Assembly (NCBI GenBank): GCA_005883625.1
Contig: VBDU01000069.1
Span: 17,003 to 81,002, forward strand
DNA length: 64,000 nucleotides
Direction: 5' to 3'
Source: Chloroflexota bacterium
Lineage (GTDB): Bacteria > Chloroflexota > Limnocylindria > P2-11E
The notes under the pieces were generated by a model. The model was not told where the DNA came from. It searched no databases and was given only the letters and a program-made list of their open reading frames with translations. A program made the position numbers and the translations under genes. Below are positions 1 to 9,500 of the stretch, piece by piece; position 1 is the first letter of the stretch, and the number at the start of each line of letters is the position of its first letter.

Positions 1-96
1 AACGTCGGTGTAGAACGGCACGCTCTTCGCGACGTCCCGGACGATGAGGTTCACGGTCAGTCCCGTGAGCGTGCGGCCGTACGCATCGGCGCTCAT
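1..96 (-). CDS. VOC/glyoxalase-family protein, N-terminal fragment cut by the window edge
   Basis: The reverse complement reads from an ATG at 96: MSADAYGRTL, then TGLTVNLIVRDVAKSVPFY. The pattern of a hydrophobic strand followed by D-V-x-x-S-x-x-F-Y is the usual start of a vicinal-oxygen-chelate (glyoxalase/dioxygenase fold) domain. Only 32 residues are visible, so metal ligands and substrate cannot be judged. It begins 26 nt after the MFS stop on the same strand and is probably the last visible gene of the pyr-car transcript, though nothing ties its function to pyrimidines. The family call is moderate because the fragment is short. Confidence 0.5.
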   Translation of the reverse strand, partial: MSADAYGRTLTGLTVNLIVRDVAKSVPFYTDV

Positions 97-122
97 CCAG
101 GGCTGACCGGTACGTTTCCTGG

Positions 123-1301
123 TCACGCCGCCACCGTAACGCGCGCCTGGGCGCGACGCGCGAGCGCCCACGCGGGGATGGTCAAGACCACCAGCGCGAC
201 GCCGACGCCGAGCGCGACGCCAGTCCCGAGCGCGGCGAGCGCGCCACCCGCGAACGCGCCCGCCGCGGCGCCGGCGTCCTGTGCCGTGTGGAATGCCGCG
301 AGCACGCGCGGGCGATCGGCGCTCGAGGCGAGCCGCGCGACCGCGAGCTCGGCGACGATCGCCCCGTTCAGCCCGGCGAAGTACGCGGCGCCGCCGGCGA
401 CGACGAACGTCACCGCGTCGAGCGGGAGCGTCAGCGCACCGACTCCCGCGGCGACGACGATGGCGGCCGCGAAGAACGTCGCGTCGATGGCGCGATCGGC
501 GAAGCGACCGGCGAACGGCTGCCAGACGACCTGCGCGACGCGCTGCGTGAGCACGAACGCGCCCGCGATGAAGGTCGCGGGGATGACGACGCCGAGCACG
601 CCGGCGCCCGCCGGAAAGAGCTCGGCGATGCGCAGGCCTCCCGCGACGCCCTGGATGCCCGCGCTCACGGCCAGCTGCGCCGCGCCGATCACGAGCAGGA
701 GCACGAGCCTCGCGTCCCGGAGCCTGATACGCACGTCGCCGACCTCGATCGCGACGGTCCGCCGCCAGGGCGCGGCGACGACGGCCGGGCCGATCCCGGC
801 GACGAGCGTGAGGACGGCCGCGCCGGCGACCGCGAGCTCCCAGCCGACCGCCTCGACCGCCAGCGGTGCGTACAGCGCCCCGGCGAGATAGCCGACGCCC
901 CAGATCGCGCGCGTCTCGCCGAGCCGGCGGCCCGCACCCTCGCCGGCCTCATCGACGGCGGACACGATCGAGCCGAGCCGGAGGAGCGAGAAGGCGAATC
1001 CCCAGACGCACCGCGCCCCGAGGAACACGAGGACCCACGCCGGCTCTACATAGAGCGCGGTCGACGCGGCCGAGACGACGATGGCCACGAGGACGAGCCG
1101 GCCGGCGGGCCAGCGCGCGTACAGCCGGGCGGCGAGCGGATTGGTGAAGAGCCGCACCCAGCGATTCACCGACAGGACGATCCCGACCATGAGCGGCGCG
1201 ACCCCGAGTCGCGCCGCGCTCACGGGCAGGACCGTGTAGAGGAACGTGTCGCCGAGCAGCGACGCGGCGACGACGAGCGCGACCGGGACGGCCGGCCGCA
1301 T
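123..1301 (-). CDS. Major facilitator superfamily transporter
   Basis: A 392-residue polytopic membrane protein starting [22 protein letters not shown]. About 12 hydrophobic segments can be counted, with a basic loop near residue 60 (NRWVRLFTNPLAARLYAR) of the MFS loop 2-3 type. The track ORF is extended too far upstream: the ATG at 1301 overlaps the carB TGA by one base (TGATG), so the two are translationally coupled. Substrate unknown. As part of the carAB transcript it might export or import a nucleobase-related compound, but that rests on position only. Confidence 0.8.
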   Translation of the reverse strand: MRPAVPVALVVAASLLGDTFLYTVLPVSAARLGVAPLMVGIVLSVNRWVRLFTNPLAARLYARWPAGRLVLVAIVVSAASTALYVEPAWVLVFLGARCVWGFAFSLLRLGSIVSAVDEAGEGAGRRLGETRAIWGVGYLAGALYAPLAVEAVGWELAVAGAAVLTLVAGIGPAVVAAPWRRTVAIEVGDVRIRLRDARLVLLLVIGAAQLAVSAGIQGVAGGLRIAELFPAGAGVLGVVIPATFIAGAFVLTQRVAQVVWQPFAGRFADRAIDATFFAAAIVVAAGVGALTLPLDAVTFVVAGGAAYFAGLNGAIVAELAVARLASSADRPRVLAAFHTAQDAGAAAGAFAGGALAALGTGVALGVGVALVVLTIPAWALARRAQARVTVAA

Positions 1302-4300
1302 CAGTCCGCGGCGGCGAGCGCGGGCGCGGCGCGATACTCGGCGAGCGGCGCGACCGTATGCGTGACACCGCTCGCGCGGAGCGCGGTCACGACCGCGAGC
1401 GCGGTGTCCAGCGAGGTGAGGCAGGGGACCCGCGCCTCGACGGCGGCGCGCCGGATGAGGAAGCCGTCGCGGTCGACGGTCTTGCCGAGGGTCGGCGTGT
1501 TGATGACCGCCGCGCACTCGCCCGAGCGGATGAGCCGCAGGATCGACTGGTCGCCCTCGCCGAGCTTCCCGATCTCGGAGACCTCGATCCCGAGCGAGCG
1601 GGTGAGCGCGGCCGTGCCGCTCGTCGCGACGAGCTCGTAACCGAGCCAGTGGAAGCCCTCGATGATCGGCACGACCTCCTGCTTGTCCTTGTCGGCGACC
1701 GTGACGAGGACCTTCCCGCTCGACGCCGGCGCCAGGCCGGCCGCGACGAGCGACTTCCAGAGCGCGGGCGCGAACGCCCGATCGACCCCCATGACCTCCC
1801 CCGTGCTCTTCATCTCAGGGCCGAGGTACGTATCGACGTCGAGGAGCTTCGCCATCGAGAACACCGGCGCCTTCAGCGCGACGAGCTCGGGCTCCGGAGC
1901 GATGCCGTCCGGGCGCGCGTAGCCCTCGGCGGCGAGCGTGGAGCCGAGGGCGATTGCCACGGCGAGGCGCACGAGCGGCACGCCGCTCACCTTCGTGAGG
2001 AACGGGACGGTGCGGCTCGCCCGGGGGTTGACCTCGAGCACGTAGACCAGGGTCTCGTCTGTCGGGGGCCGGGGGGCCGAGCCCCCCGACTGAACGATGA
2101 ATTGGATGTTGAGCAGTCCCTTCACCGGCAGCGCCTCGGCGATGCGACGCGTGAGGGCCACGATCTCCGCGCGCTCCGCGGGCAGGAGATTCTGGGCGGG
2201 ATACACCGCGTAGCTGTCGCCCGAGTGGACCCCGGCGCGCTCGATGTGCTCCATGATCCCGGCGACGAGCGTGTCGCGGCCGTCGCTCACGGCGTCGACC
2301 TCCACCTCCTTGCCGCGCAGGTACTTGTCGACGAGAACCCGGCCGGTTCCCGCCTCGAGCGCAGAGTGGAAGTAGCGCTCGAGATCCTCGGCGCTGTACG
2401 CGATCTCCATGCCCCGCCCGCCGAGCACGTACGAGGGGCGCACGAGCACCGGATAGCCGACCTCGCCCGCGACGGCGAGCGCCTCGGCGAGCGACTCCGC
2501 GGTCCCGCCGGGCGGCTGGGGGATGCCGAGCGCGTCGGCGAAGTCGTGGAAGCGGCGGCGATCCTCGGCGAGCGCGATCGCGTCCGCGCTGGTGCCGGCG
2601 ATCTCTCCACCGATGCCCGCGATGCGGTCGGCGAGGTTGAGCGCGGTCTGCCCGCCGAATTGAACGACGGTCGGAAGGGGCTTCGCCCCCTCCGGCTCCC
2701 CCGCGCGCTCGTTCGCGATGACGCTGGCGATCGACTCCTCGTCGAGGGGCTCGAAGTAGAGCCGCGCGGATGCGTCGAAATCCGTGGACACGGTCTCGGG
2801 ATTGCTGTTCACCATGATCGGCGCGACGCCACGCTCCTGGAGCGCACCCGCCGACTGGACGCAGCAGCAATCGAACTCGATCCCCTGTCCGATGCGGATG
2901 GGCCCGGAGCCCAGGATGAGGACCTTCTCTCCGGCGAGGGGCTCGGCCTCGTTCTCCTGCTCGTACGTCGAATAGAAGTACGGCGTCACCGCCTCGAACT
3001 CGGCGGCGCACGTGTCGACCATCTTGTAGACGGGAGCGATCCCCCACTGGGCGCGAAGCCGGCGGATGTCCGTCGCGAGCATCCCGGTCAGCGTCGCGAT
3101 GTCGGCATCCGCGAAGCCGAGACGCTTCGCGTGGCCAAGCAGCGCGGGCGTCGGCGTCCGGCCTTGCAGCTCGCCCTCGGCGAAGCGGACCAGCGCGGCC
3201 ATCTTCCGCAGGAACCAGCGATCGATGTGCGTTCGCTCGTGGATGCGCTCGACCGAGGCGCCGCGACGGAGCGCCGCCAGAAGGCGCCACAGCCGATCGT
3301 CGGTAGGCGCGCCCGAGAGGAAGCGGTCGACGAACGTGTCCGGCGCGACGACGTCGACCCAGGTCCGGTCCTCCCAGAGCACGCCCTGGCCTTTCACCTC
3401 GAGGGAGCGGAGCGCCTTCTGTAGCGCGGCCTCGAACGAGCGGTCGATGGCCATGACCTCGCCGGTCGCTTTCATCTGCGTCCCGAGCGTGCGGTCCGCG
3501 GCGGCGAACTTGTCGAACGGCCAGCGCGGGATCTTCACGACGACGTAGTCGAGGGCCGGCTCGAACGCCGCCGAGGTCCGCTTCGTGACGGCGTTCGGGA
3601 TCTCGTGCAGCCGCTTGCCGATGGCGATCTTCGCGGCGACGCGCGCGATCGGATAGCCGGTCGCCTTCGACGCGAGCGCCGACGAGCGCGACACGCGCGG
3701 GTTCACCTCGATGACGTAGTACGGCATCTGCGCCTCGGGATCGTCGCTCGGCGCGCGATCGGGATGGAGCGCGAACTGGACGTTGCAGCCGCCCTCGATG
3801 CCGAGCGCGCGGATGATCCGCAGCGCCGCGCTGCGGAGCATCTGGTATTCCTTGTCGGTCAGGGTCTGCGACGGCGCGACGACGATGGAGTCGCCGGTGT
3901 GGACGCCCATCGGGTCGACGTTTTCCATGTTGCAGACGGTGATGCACGTATCGCCGCCGTCGCGCATGACCTCGTACTCGATCTCCTTCCAGCCGAGGAG
4001 CGATCGCTCGACGAGGACCTGGCCGATCGGCGACGCGGCGATGCCGCGCGCGACGCGCTCGCGCAGCGCGACTTCGTCATGGGCCATGCCCCCGCCCGTG
4101 CCACCGAGCGTGAACGCGGGACGGACGACGAGCGGGTAACCGATCTCGCCGGCGAGCGCGATCGCGTCGTCGACCGCCGTGACCGTCCGCGACTCCGGGA
4201 CCGGCTCGCCGATCGAAAGGAGAAGCTGCTTGAACGCCTCGCGGTCCTCGGCGTGCTGGATCGCGGAGAGCGGCGTGCCGAGAAGCCGCACGCCGTGGCG

Positions 4301-4606
4301 CTCGAGCACCCCGACCTCGGCGAGCGCGACAGCGAGGTTGAGGCCGGTCTGGCCCCCGAGCGTCGCGAGGAGACCGCCGGGCCGCTCCTTCGCGATGACC
4401 CGCTCGAGCACCTCGACCGTGAGCGGCTCGAGGTACGTGACGTCGGCGACGCCGGGGTCGGTCATGATCGTCGCCGGGTTCGAGTTCACGAGGACGGTCT
4501 CGACGCCCTCCTCGCGCAAGGCGCGGCAGGCCTGCGTCCCGGCGTAGTCGAATTCCGCAGCCTGCCCGATGAGGATCGGTCCGGAGCCGATGATCAGGAC
4601 TTTCAC
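1301..4606 (-). CDS. carB: Carbamoyl-phosphate synthase large subunit
   Basis: A 1101-residue protein making carbamoyl phosphate from glutamine-derived ammonia, bicarbonate and 2 ATP for pyrimidine and arginine synthesis. Two homologous ATP-grasp halves are visible: the first opens with [20 protein letters not shown], the second with [19 protein letters not shown]. The C-terminal MGS-like allosteric domain begins near [15 protein letters not shown]. The GTG start at 4606 overlaps the phzF TGA (GTGA), so the longer track ORF is wrong. Length is normal for CarB. Two G-rich palindromic repeats sit in frame inside the gene: 2061-2092 encodes [10 protein letters not shown] just before [10 protein letters not shown], and 2673-2693 encodes EPEGAKPLP just before TVVQFGGQT. 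Both lie where surface loops are expected. Confidence 0.97.
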   Translation of the reverse strand: MKVLIIGSGPILIGQAAEFDYAGTQACRALREEGVETVLVNSNPATIMTDPGVADVTYLEPLTVEVLERVIAKERPGGLLATLGGQTGLNLAVALAEVGVLERHGVRLLGTPLSAIQHAEDREAFKQLLLSIGEPVPESRTVTAVDDAIALAGEIGYPLVVRPAFTLGGTGGGMAHDEVALRERVARGIAASPIGQVLVERSLLGWKEIEYEVMRDGGDTCITVCNMENVDPMGVHTGDSIVVAPSQTLTDKEYQMLRSAALRIIRALGIEGGCNVQFALHPDRAPSDDPEAQMPYYVIEVNPRVSRSSALASKATGYPIARVAAKIAIGKRLHEIPNAVTKRTSAAFEPALDYVVVKIPRWPFDKFAAADRTLGTQMKATGEVMAIDRSFEAALQKALRSLEVKGQGVLWEDRTWVDVVAPDTFVDRFLSGAPTDDRLWRLLAALRRGASVERIHERTHIDRWFLRKMAALVRFAEGELQGRTPTPALLGHAKRLGFADADIATLTGMLATDIRRLRAQWGIAPVYKMVDTCAAEFEAVTPYFYSTYEQENEAEPLAGEKVLILGSGPIRIGQGIEFDCCCVQSAGALQERGVAPIMVNSNPETVSTDFDASARLYFEPLDEESIASVIANERAGEPEGAKPLPTVVQFGGQTALNLADRIAGIGGEIAGTSADAIALAEDRRRFHDFADALGIPQPPGGTAESLAEALAVAGEVGYPVLVRPSYVLGGRGMEIAYSAEDLERYFHSALEAGTGRVLVDKYLRGKEVEVDAVSDGRDTLVAGIMEHIERAGVHSGDSYAVYPAQNLLPAERAEIVALTRRIAEALPVKGLLNIQFIVQSGGSAPRPPTDETLVYVLEVNPRASRTVPFLTKVSGVPLVRLAVAIALGSTLAAEGYARPDGIAPEPELVALKAPVFSMAKLLDVDTYLGPEMKSTGEVMGVDRAFAPALWKSLVAAGLAPASSGKVLVTVADKDKQEVVPIIEGFHWLGYELVATSGTAALTRSLGIEVSEIGKLGEGDQSILRLIRSGECAAVINTPTLGKTVDRDGFLIRRAAVEARVPCLTSLDTALAVVTALRASGVTHTVAPLAEYRAAPALAAAD
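2061..2092. repeat. G-rich palindromic repeat, type A, inside carB
   Basis: GTCGGGGGCC is followed by a perfect hairpin GGGGGGC-CGA-GCCCCCC and then GACTG. An alternative stem GTCGGGGG/CCCCCGAC is also possible. It matches the element at 53074-53104 at about 29 of 31 positions, although the host genes are unrelated. It keeps the carB frame open. Confidence 0.8.
2673..2693. repeat. Short G-rich palindrome inside carB
   Basis: GGAAGGGG-CTTCG-CCCCCTCC forms a stem-loop in the second ATP-grasp half of carB. It adds a short Pro/Glu/Gly/Lys loop (EPEGAKPLP) before the conserved VQFGGQT strand. It resembles the type B elements with a shorter arm. Confidence 0.5.
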
Positions 4607-5472
4607 AGGTCGAACCAGCCGCCCCCGACCGGGATGACGTTGCCGCCGACATGGACGGCCGTGATCCGCTCGGCGGAGCCGTCGATGCGCGCGTAGAGCA
4701 ACGACGGCCGGCCGATCTCGAAGCCCTGTTCGATGACGAACCGCTCGCCTGTCTTCGCGAGGCCATGGCGCACCAGGTACGCGGCGAGAGGACCGGCCGC
4801 GCTGCCCGTCGCCGGATCCTCGGCGATGCCCACGCCCGTCGGGAACATCCGGCCGTGCACGGCCGATCCCGGCCGCTCGGTCTCGGTCGTCCAGACGAAG
4901 ATCCCCATCGCACCGACGTCGCCCAGGACCACGGCCAGAGCGCTCGGATCCACGCGCAGCTCCCGCATCCCGCGCAGCCCGGCGACCGACACAAAAAGGA
5001 ATGCGTTCCCGCACGAGACGACCTGGTACGGCGCCGTCGATCTCAGATCGAGCACGTCGCCGATCGCGGCGCGAACCTTGGGACGGAGCGGCTCGGTGGG
5101 AAGTCCTGCGCCGAACTGCGGCAGCGGCTGGTCCATCTCGACGAAGCCGCCACTCACGCGGACCGAGAGCGTGCCGACGCCGAGCTCCAACCGGAGCGTG
5201 CCGTCGCGGCCGCCGCTCAGGACCCAGGTGGTTCCGACCGTCGGATGACCGGCGAACTGGAGCTCGCGCCCGGGGGTGAAGATCCGCACTCTGTGGTCGC
5301 CATCCTTCTCGCGCGGAAGGACGAACGTCGTCTCCGAGATCATCAGCTCCTTCGCGATCGCCTGCATGTCCGCGTCGGCGATGCCCTGTCCATCGCGAAA
5401 GACGGCGAGCTGGTTGCCACCGAACCGCCGCTCCGTGAAGACGTCGACGAGCGTGTACTCATGGCGCGTCAT
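4603..5472 (-). CDS. PhzF-family isomerase/epimerase
   Basis: A 289-residue protein beginning [20 protein letters not shown], followed by LAVF. This is the diagnostic start of the PhzF fold (two diaminopimelate-epimerase-like halves). The C-terminal half contains [19 protein letters not shown], the family's second signature. PhzF proteins isomerise small acids; the best-known member acts in phenazine synthesis, but most genomic members have no known substrate. The gene sits between carA and carB with 4-nt overlaps on both sides (ATGA with carA, GTGA with carB), so it is translated with them. No phenazine genes are visible, so a phenazine role is not supported. Confidence 0.9.
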   Translation of the reverse strand: MTRHEYTLVDVFTERRFGGNQLAVFRDGQGIADADMQAIAKELMISETTFVLPREKDGDHRVRIFTPGRELQFAGHPTVGTTWVLSGGRDGTLRLELGVGTLSVRVSGGFVEMDQPLPQFGAGLPTEPLRPKVRAAIGDVLDLRSTAPYQVVSCGNAFLFVSVAGLRGMRELRVDPSALAVVLGDVGAMGIFVWTTETERPGSAVHGRMFPTGVGIAEDPATGSAAGPLAAYLVRHGLAKTGERFVIEQGFEIGRPSLLYARIDGSAERITAVHVGGNVIPVGGGWFDL

Positions 5473-6602
5473 CCGCGGGCCGCGACGGCCACGCGCACGT
5501 CGGACAGGAAGGCGTCGAAGACCGGCTCGTTGTCGCGAGGACCCGGGGCACCCTCGGGGTGGTACTGGTACGTGCGGATCGGCAGCGTCTGGTGTGCGAG
5601 GCCTTCGACCGATCCATCGTTCAGGTTCCGCGCGCTCACGACGAAACCCGAGCCGGCCGGGACGGAGGCCTCGTCGACCTGGAATTCGTGGTTCTGGCTC
5701 GTGATCACGACGCGGCCGCTGCGCAGGTCCTGCACGGGATGGTTCGCGCCGTGATGGCCGAACGGCAACCGTGACGTCGTCGCGCCGATCGCGCGGCCGA
5801 CGAGCTGGTGGCCGAGGCAGATGCCAAGGATCGGCAGCGGGCGGCCGGACGCGCGCGAGAAGGCTGCGTCCAGCAGCGTGCGCGTCGACGCGGCGATCTG
5901 CGGGATCGCCGCGGGGTCGCCCGGGCCGTTCGAGATCACGATGCCGTCGGGCGACCACTCGAGGATCTCCCGGGCCGTAGCGGTCGCGGGAAACGCCTTC
6001 ACCGTCGCGCCGCTTTTTACGAGGCAGCGGATCTGGTTCTCCTTGACGCCCGTGTCCAGGAGCGCGATCTTCGCGCCGCTTCCGACCTGGCGCGCGATCC
6101 CGGTCGACTCGACGACGAGGGGCTTCGCGGCGAGCGGTGCCGTCGCCCGCGCCTTCGCGACCGCCTCCCGCGCGATGCTCGCGTCGCCGGATCGCTCGGG
6201 CGCCACCTGCAGGATCGCGCCACGCAGCGTCCCCTTCGCGCGCAGGCGTCGCACGAGCGCGCGCGTGTCGATGCCGGCAAGCCCCGGCACGCCGTACGCG
6301 CGCAGGTACGCGTCGAGGTCGGTCGTGCGCTCACGGCATGTCGGGACCAGCTCGCGGACGACGAGCGCCTCGACCCACGGGCGCCGCGATTCCGCGGCAC
6401 GATCGAACGTCCCGTAGCTGCCGATGAGGGGATACGTGAGGACGACGATCTGACCGTTGTACGAGGCGTCCGTCGCGATCTCCTGGTAGCCGGTCATCGC
6501 GGTGTTGAAGACGACCTCGCCCGACGCCGGCTGCGCGTCCCCGAACGCCTCGCCCCACCACGCCGAGCCGTCTTCCAGCCCGAGGACCGCCGCCCTGGTC
6601 AT
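5469..6602 (-). CDS. carA: Carbamoyl-phosphate synthase small (glutaminase) subunit
   Basis: A 377-residue subunit that hydrolyses glutamine and passes ammonia to CarB. The N-terminal CPSase domain contains EVVFNTAMTGYQEIATD. The C-terminal class I amidotransferase domain has the nucleophile Cys in ILGICLGHQLVGRA, followed by HHGANHPV and the His/Glu pair in YQYHPEGAPGP. The ATG at 6602 was chosen because the family starts with this AAVLGLEDGS-like strand and the longer track ORF is low-quality sequence. The stop overlaps the phzF ATG (ATGA). A good promoter lies so close upstream that the mRNA may be nearly leaderless. Confidence 0.97.
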   Translation of the reverse strand: MTRAAVLGLEDGSAWWGEAFGDAQPASGEVVFNTAMTGYQEIATDASYNGQIVVLTYPLIGSYGTFDRAAESRRPWVEALVVRELVPTCRERTTDLDAYLRAYGVPGLAGIDTRALVRRLRAKGTLRGAILQVAPERSGDASIAREAVAKARATAPLAAKPLVVESTGIARQVGSGAKIALLDTGVKENQIRCLVKSGATVKAFPATATAREILEWSPDGIVISNGPGDPAAIPQIAASTRTLLDAAFSRASGRPLPILGICLGHQLVGRAIGATTSRLPFGHHGANHPVQDLRSGRVVITSQNHEFQVDEASVPAGSGFVVSARNLNDGSVEGLAHQTLPIRTYQYHPEGAPGPRDNEPVFDAFLSDVRVAVAARG

Positions 6603-6611
6603 CGGTGCATA

Positions 6612-6641
6612 ACTATACGTTAATGATGCATAAAGATGCAA
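6612..6641 (-). promoter_or_regulatory. Predicted sigma-70-type promoter for carA
   Basis: On the minus strand TTGCAT is followed after exactly 18 nt by TATAGT, 5 of 6 matches to the -10 consensus. The -10 ends 9 nt before the carA ATG, so transcription would begin almost at the start codon. The segment is AT-rich against its surroundings and contains three TGCA-core repeats (TGCATC, TGCATC, TGCACC). Confidence 0.55.
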
Positions 6642-6673
6642 CTGCTGCCGGCTGTCTATCGGCGCGAGGTACC

Positions 6674-6708
6674 CAGGGGGTGCGGGGGACCGCCCCCGCG
6701 ATGAGACG
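6674..6708. repeat. G-rich palindromic repeat, type C
   Basis: GGGGGACCGCCCCCGCGATG followed by AGACG lies just downstream of the pyrC stop. The hairpin arm plus the CGATGAGACG tail is the same as in the array at 7955-8040. Confidence 0.65.
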
Positions 6709-6714
6709 CTACGG

Positions 6715-7938
6715 TCAGCGGACGGCGAGCGGCGCTGCACGAAGGTCTCCTTCGTAGCGAACGTCGCCGCCCACGACGCTCATGACCACACGACCACGCA
6801 GCTCCCTCCCCAGGAGCGGCGTGTTCTTTCCCTTAGAGGCCAGCCCCGCCGCGGTGACGATCCAGGTCGCGGCACGGTCGACGACGGTCCAATCGTCGTC
6901 CGGGACGTCGATCCCGAGCACGCGCGCCGGCCCCGTCGTGAGCGCGGCGATGACGGTGTCGAGCGCCGCCCAGCCTGCGTCGACGCCGCCGAGCAGGAGC
7001 GGGAGCGCGGTCTCGAGACCCGAGATGCCGAACGCCGCCAGGTCGTACTCGACGTCCTTCTTCACCGACGCGTGCGGCGCGTGGTCGGTGGCGATCGCGT
7101 CGATCGTCCCGTCGGCGAGCGCGTCCCAGAGCGCGCGAACGTCGCCTTCGGTCCGCAGCGGCGGGTTCACCTTCGTCGACGCGTCGAACGGCGTAGCCCG
7201 CGGCGACGGTCGGCCCTCCCACGCGACGGTCCGGTCACCCGCGACCCAAGCGTCGGTGAGCGCGAGGTGGTGCGGCGTGACCTCGCATGTCACGGCGAGG
7301 CCGTCGGCTTTCGCTCGCCGGACGAGCTCGACCGAGCGCGCTGTCGACACGTGCTGCAGGTGCAGGCGGGCGCCGCTGAGCTTCGCGAGCGCGAGATCGC
7401 GGGCGATCGCGGCCTCCTCCGCGGCCGCGGGGATCCCCGGCAGGCCGAGGTCCGCGGAGACGCGCCCCTCGTGCATGACGCCCCGCGCCGAGAGCGCGAG
7501 GTCCTGCGGGTGCTCGAGGACCGGCCGATCGGCGGCGCGCGCGTACTCGAGCGCGCTGCGGAAGAGACGCGCGTCGTCGACCGGAGAGCCGTCGTCCGAG
7601 AAGGCGACCGCTCCCGCCGCCGCGAGCTCGACGAGATCCGCGAGCTCCTTTCCTTTGCGGCCCCGGGTGATCGTCGCGACCGGGAGCACGCGGGCGGCAT
7701 TCGCCGCTTTCGCCCGAGCGACCAGCTCGGCGATGAGGCCCGGCGAGTCGATCGCGGGCTCGGTGTTCGGCATCGCGCAGACCGTCGTGAACCCGCCGCG
7801 AAGCGCCGCGCGCGCGCCGCTCGCGATGGTCTCCGAATCCTCGAAGCCAGGTTCGCGCAGGTGGACGTGGAGGTCGATGAACCCAGGGACGACCAGGTAG
7901 CCCGCGGCCTCGAGCGCGCGCCGGTCGAAGGTTGTCAT
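6715..7938 (-). CDS. pyrC: Dihydroorotase, with a short N-terminus
   Basis: A 407-residue amidohydrolase that cyclises carbamoyl-aspartate to dihydroorotate. Visible motifs are GFIDLHVHLREPG (metal-binding HxH), the MPNTEP substrate loop, LEHPQD, LQHVSTARS and ATDHAPH. Only about 24 residues ([19 protein letters not shown] onward) precede the HxH, against roughly 50-60 in typical PyrC, so the first strands of the beta-sandwich domain seem to be missing. The ATG at 7938 overlaps the pyrB stop (ATGA). A G-rich repeat array lies directly upstream and may have caused the loss of the original start. Confidence 0.93.
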   Translation of the reverse strand: MTTFDRRALEAAGYLVVPGFIDLHVHLREPGFEDSETIASGARAALRGGFTTVCAMPNTEPAIDSPGLIAELVARAKAANAARVLPVATITRGRKGKELADLVELAAAGAVAFSDDGSPVDDARLFRSALEYARAADRPVLEHPQDLALSARGVMHEGRVSADLGLPGIPAAAEEAAIARDLALAKLSGARLHLQHVSTARSVELVRRAKADGLAVTCEVTPHHLALTDAWVAGDRTVAWEGRPSPRATPFDASTKVNPPLRTEGDVRALWDALADGTIDAIATDHAPHASVKKDVEYDLAAFGISGLETALPLLLGGVDAGWAALDTVIAALTTGPARVLGIDVPDDDWTVVDRAATWIVTAAGLASKGKNTPLLGRELRGRVVMSVVGGDVRYEGDLRAAPLAVR

Positions 7939-8960
7939 ACGACCCCCGTAGGCAGGGGGGTTGCAGGGGGTTCTCCCCCTGCGATGGATGTGGGGGGTTC
8001 CGCCCCCACGATGAGACGGGGTTCTCCCCCTGCGATGAGGAGATACAGCAGGGCCATCCGGACCGCGACACCGTTGGTCACCTGCTCCTCGATGAGCGAG
8101 CGAGCACCGTGCGCGACGGCCGCGTCGATCTCGACGCCCTCGTTCATCGGTCCGGGGTGCATCACCGGCGCGCCCGGGCGCATGGTCGCGACGCGCGGCT
8201 CCGTGAGGCCCCAGGTCCGCGCGTACTCGCGGATCGAGGGGAGCAGCCCGGCCTCCTGGCGCTCGCGCTGGAGCCGGAGGGCGATGACGCCATCGGCGCC
8301 GTCGAGCGCCCGATCGACGTCGGGCTCGTAGCCGACCCCGCTCGGGAGATCGCCGCACCGCCACGCCGCCGGCAGGAGAGTTGGCGGGCCGGACAGCGTG
8401 ACGCGGGCGCCGAGCGGGACGAGCGCGTTGATGTCGCTGCGCGCGACGCGGCTGTGGAGGACGTCGCCGACGACGACGATCCGCTTCCCCGCGAGATCCC
8501 CGAGCTTCGCGCGCAGCGTGTACGCGTCGAGCAGGCCCTGGGTCGGATGTGCGTGAGCGCCGTCGCCCGCATTGATCACGGCCGCGCCGACGCGCTGCGC
8601 GACGAAATACGGCGCCCCCGACGACCCGTGCCGTATGACGAGGACATCACCGCCGAGGGCCTCGAGCGTGCGCGCGGTGTCGAGGAGCGATTCACCCTTC
8701 TCGACCGAAGAGCCCGTCGCCGTGATGTTCACGACGTCGGCCGAGAGCGCCTTCGCCGCGAGCTCGAAGGAGACGCGCGTGCGTGTCGAGGCTTCGGCGA
8801 AGAAGAGGATCACCGTGCGGCCGCGGAGCGGCGGCGCGCGGCGGATCGGCCGCGAGAGGACCTCGAGCATCCCGTTCGCGGTATCGAGGACGTGCTCGAT
8901 CTCCTCGCGTGACCAGTCGTCGGTCTCGAGGACGTGGCGGCGGCTCCACGTCACTTTCAT
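7935..8960 (-). CDS. pyrB: Aspartate carbamoyltransferase catalytic chain, with a repeat-encoded C-terminal tail
   Basis: A 341-residue enzyme joining carbamoyl phosphate and aspartate. It has the carbamoyl-phosphate loop [17 protein letters not shown] and the HPTQ motif in [14 protein letters not shown]. Homologous chains usually end just after a helix like [11 protein letters not shown]. Here about 30 residues follow ([18 protein letters not shown] and [15 protein letters not shown]), translated from the type C G-rich repeats, so the tail is probably a recent extension. No pyrI regulatory subunit is visible. The start ATG at 8960 overlaps the pyrR stop (ATGA). Confidence 0.95.
   Translation of the reverse strand: MKVTWSRRHVLETDDWSREEIEHVLDTANGMLEVLSRPIRRAPPLRGRTVILFFAEASTRTRVSFELAAKALSADVVNITATGSSVEKGESLLDTARTLEALGGDVLVIRHGSSGAPYFVAQRVGAAVINAGDGAHAHPTQGLLDAYTLRAKLGDLAGKRIVVVGDVLHSRVARSDINALVPLGARVTLSGPPTLLPAAWRCGDLPSGVGYEPDVDRALDGADGVIALRLQRERQEAGLLPSIREYARTWGLTEPRVATMRPGAPVMHPGPMNEGVEIDAAVAHGARSLIEEQVTNGVAVRMALLYLLIAGGEPRLIVGAEPPTSIAGGEPPATPLPTGVV
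7955..8040. repeat. Tandem array of type C G-rich palindromes at the pyrB-pyrC junction
   Basis: At least three units follow each other: GCAGGGGGTTCTCCCCCTGC, GTGGGGGGTTCCGCCCCCAC and GGGGTTCTCCCCC. They are separated by CGATG or CGATGAGACG spacers, and a partial GCAGGGGGG copy lies at the left end. The array encodes the odd PyrB tail and ends close to the pyrC start codon. Confidence 0.8.
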
Positions 8961-9466
8961 ACGCGCGCCATCTCGACGACCTCGACCTCGTCGCGGCCGT
9001 CGGACTCCACGAGCCGGACCCGCACGTCGACGCCGAGCGACGTCGGGACGTTCTTGCCCACGAAGTCGGCGCGGATCGGCAGCTCGCGATGACCGCGGTC
9101 GACGAGCACCGCGAGGCGGATCGCCCGCGGCCGCCCGTAGTCGACGAGCGCATCCATCGCCGCGCGCACCGTGCGGCCGGTGAAGAGGACGTCGTCGACC
9201 AGCACGACGACGCGGTCGTCGACGGTGAAGTCGATCGCGGTCTCGCGGACGACGGGCGCGTAGCCGACGCGCGTGAGGTCGTCGCGGTACAGCGTGATGT
9301 CCAGAGCACCGAGCGGTACCTCGACACCCTCGTTCGCCCGGATCGCGTCGCGCAGCCTTTTCGCAAGCGCATCCCCGCGCGCGCGAATGCCAACGATGGC
9401 GAGCGAGGAGAGGTCGCGCTCGCGCTCGACGATCTCGTGCGCGATCCGGTTGACGGTGCGACGCAC
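8957..9466 (-). CDS. pyrR: PyrR bifunctional regulator / uracil phosphoribosyltransferase; start uncertain
   Basis: PyrR binds UMP and a leader-RNA hairpin to turn off pyr genes. The sequence [15 protein letters not shown] matches the family N-terminus, and [21 protein letters not shown] is the PRPP-binding signature. The first in-frame standard start is the GTG at 9466 (169 aa), which gives a protein about 10 residues shorter than usual. A strong Shine-Dalgarno (GGAAGGAG) lies further upstream, but no in-frame ATG/GTG/TTG follows it; only ACG and CTG codons do. The true start may be non-standard, or one base may be missing in the assembly. First gene of the pyr operon. Confidence 0.92.
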   Translation of the reverse strand: MRRTVNRIAHEIVERERDLSSLAIVGIRARGDALAKRLRDAIRANEGVEVPLGALDITLYRDDLTRVGYAPVVRETAIDFTVDDRVVVLVDDVLFTGRTVRAAMDALVDYGRPRAIRLAVLVDRGHRELPIRADFVGKNVPTSLGVDVRVRLVESDGRDEVEVVEMARV

Positions 9467-9500
9467 GTCGTCGGCACCGAGCAGCGTGGTCGTTCTCGCA

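Noticed and set aside
2061-2092. G-rich palindromes as transcription terminators
   Set aside because: No T-tracts follow, several lie inside coding sequence, and copies are near-identical across unrelated sites, so a repeat family fits better.
1358-3424. 688-codon open frame antisense to carB
   Set aside because: Arg/Asp/Leu-rich shadow typical of GC-rich coding DNA. carB on the other strand has full family motifs.
4603-5472. PhzF as evidence for phenazine biosynthesis
   Set aside because: No other phz gene is present. The family is broad and the context is pyrimidine synthesis.
7955-8040. Tandem palindromes as a CRISPR array
   Set aside because: Units are adjacent with 5-10 nt spacers and no cas genes are visible. 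No CRISPR array was seen anywhere in the window.
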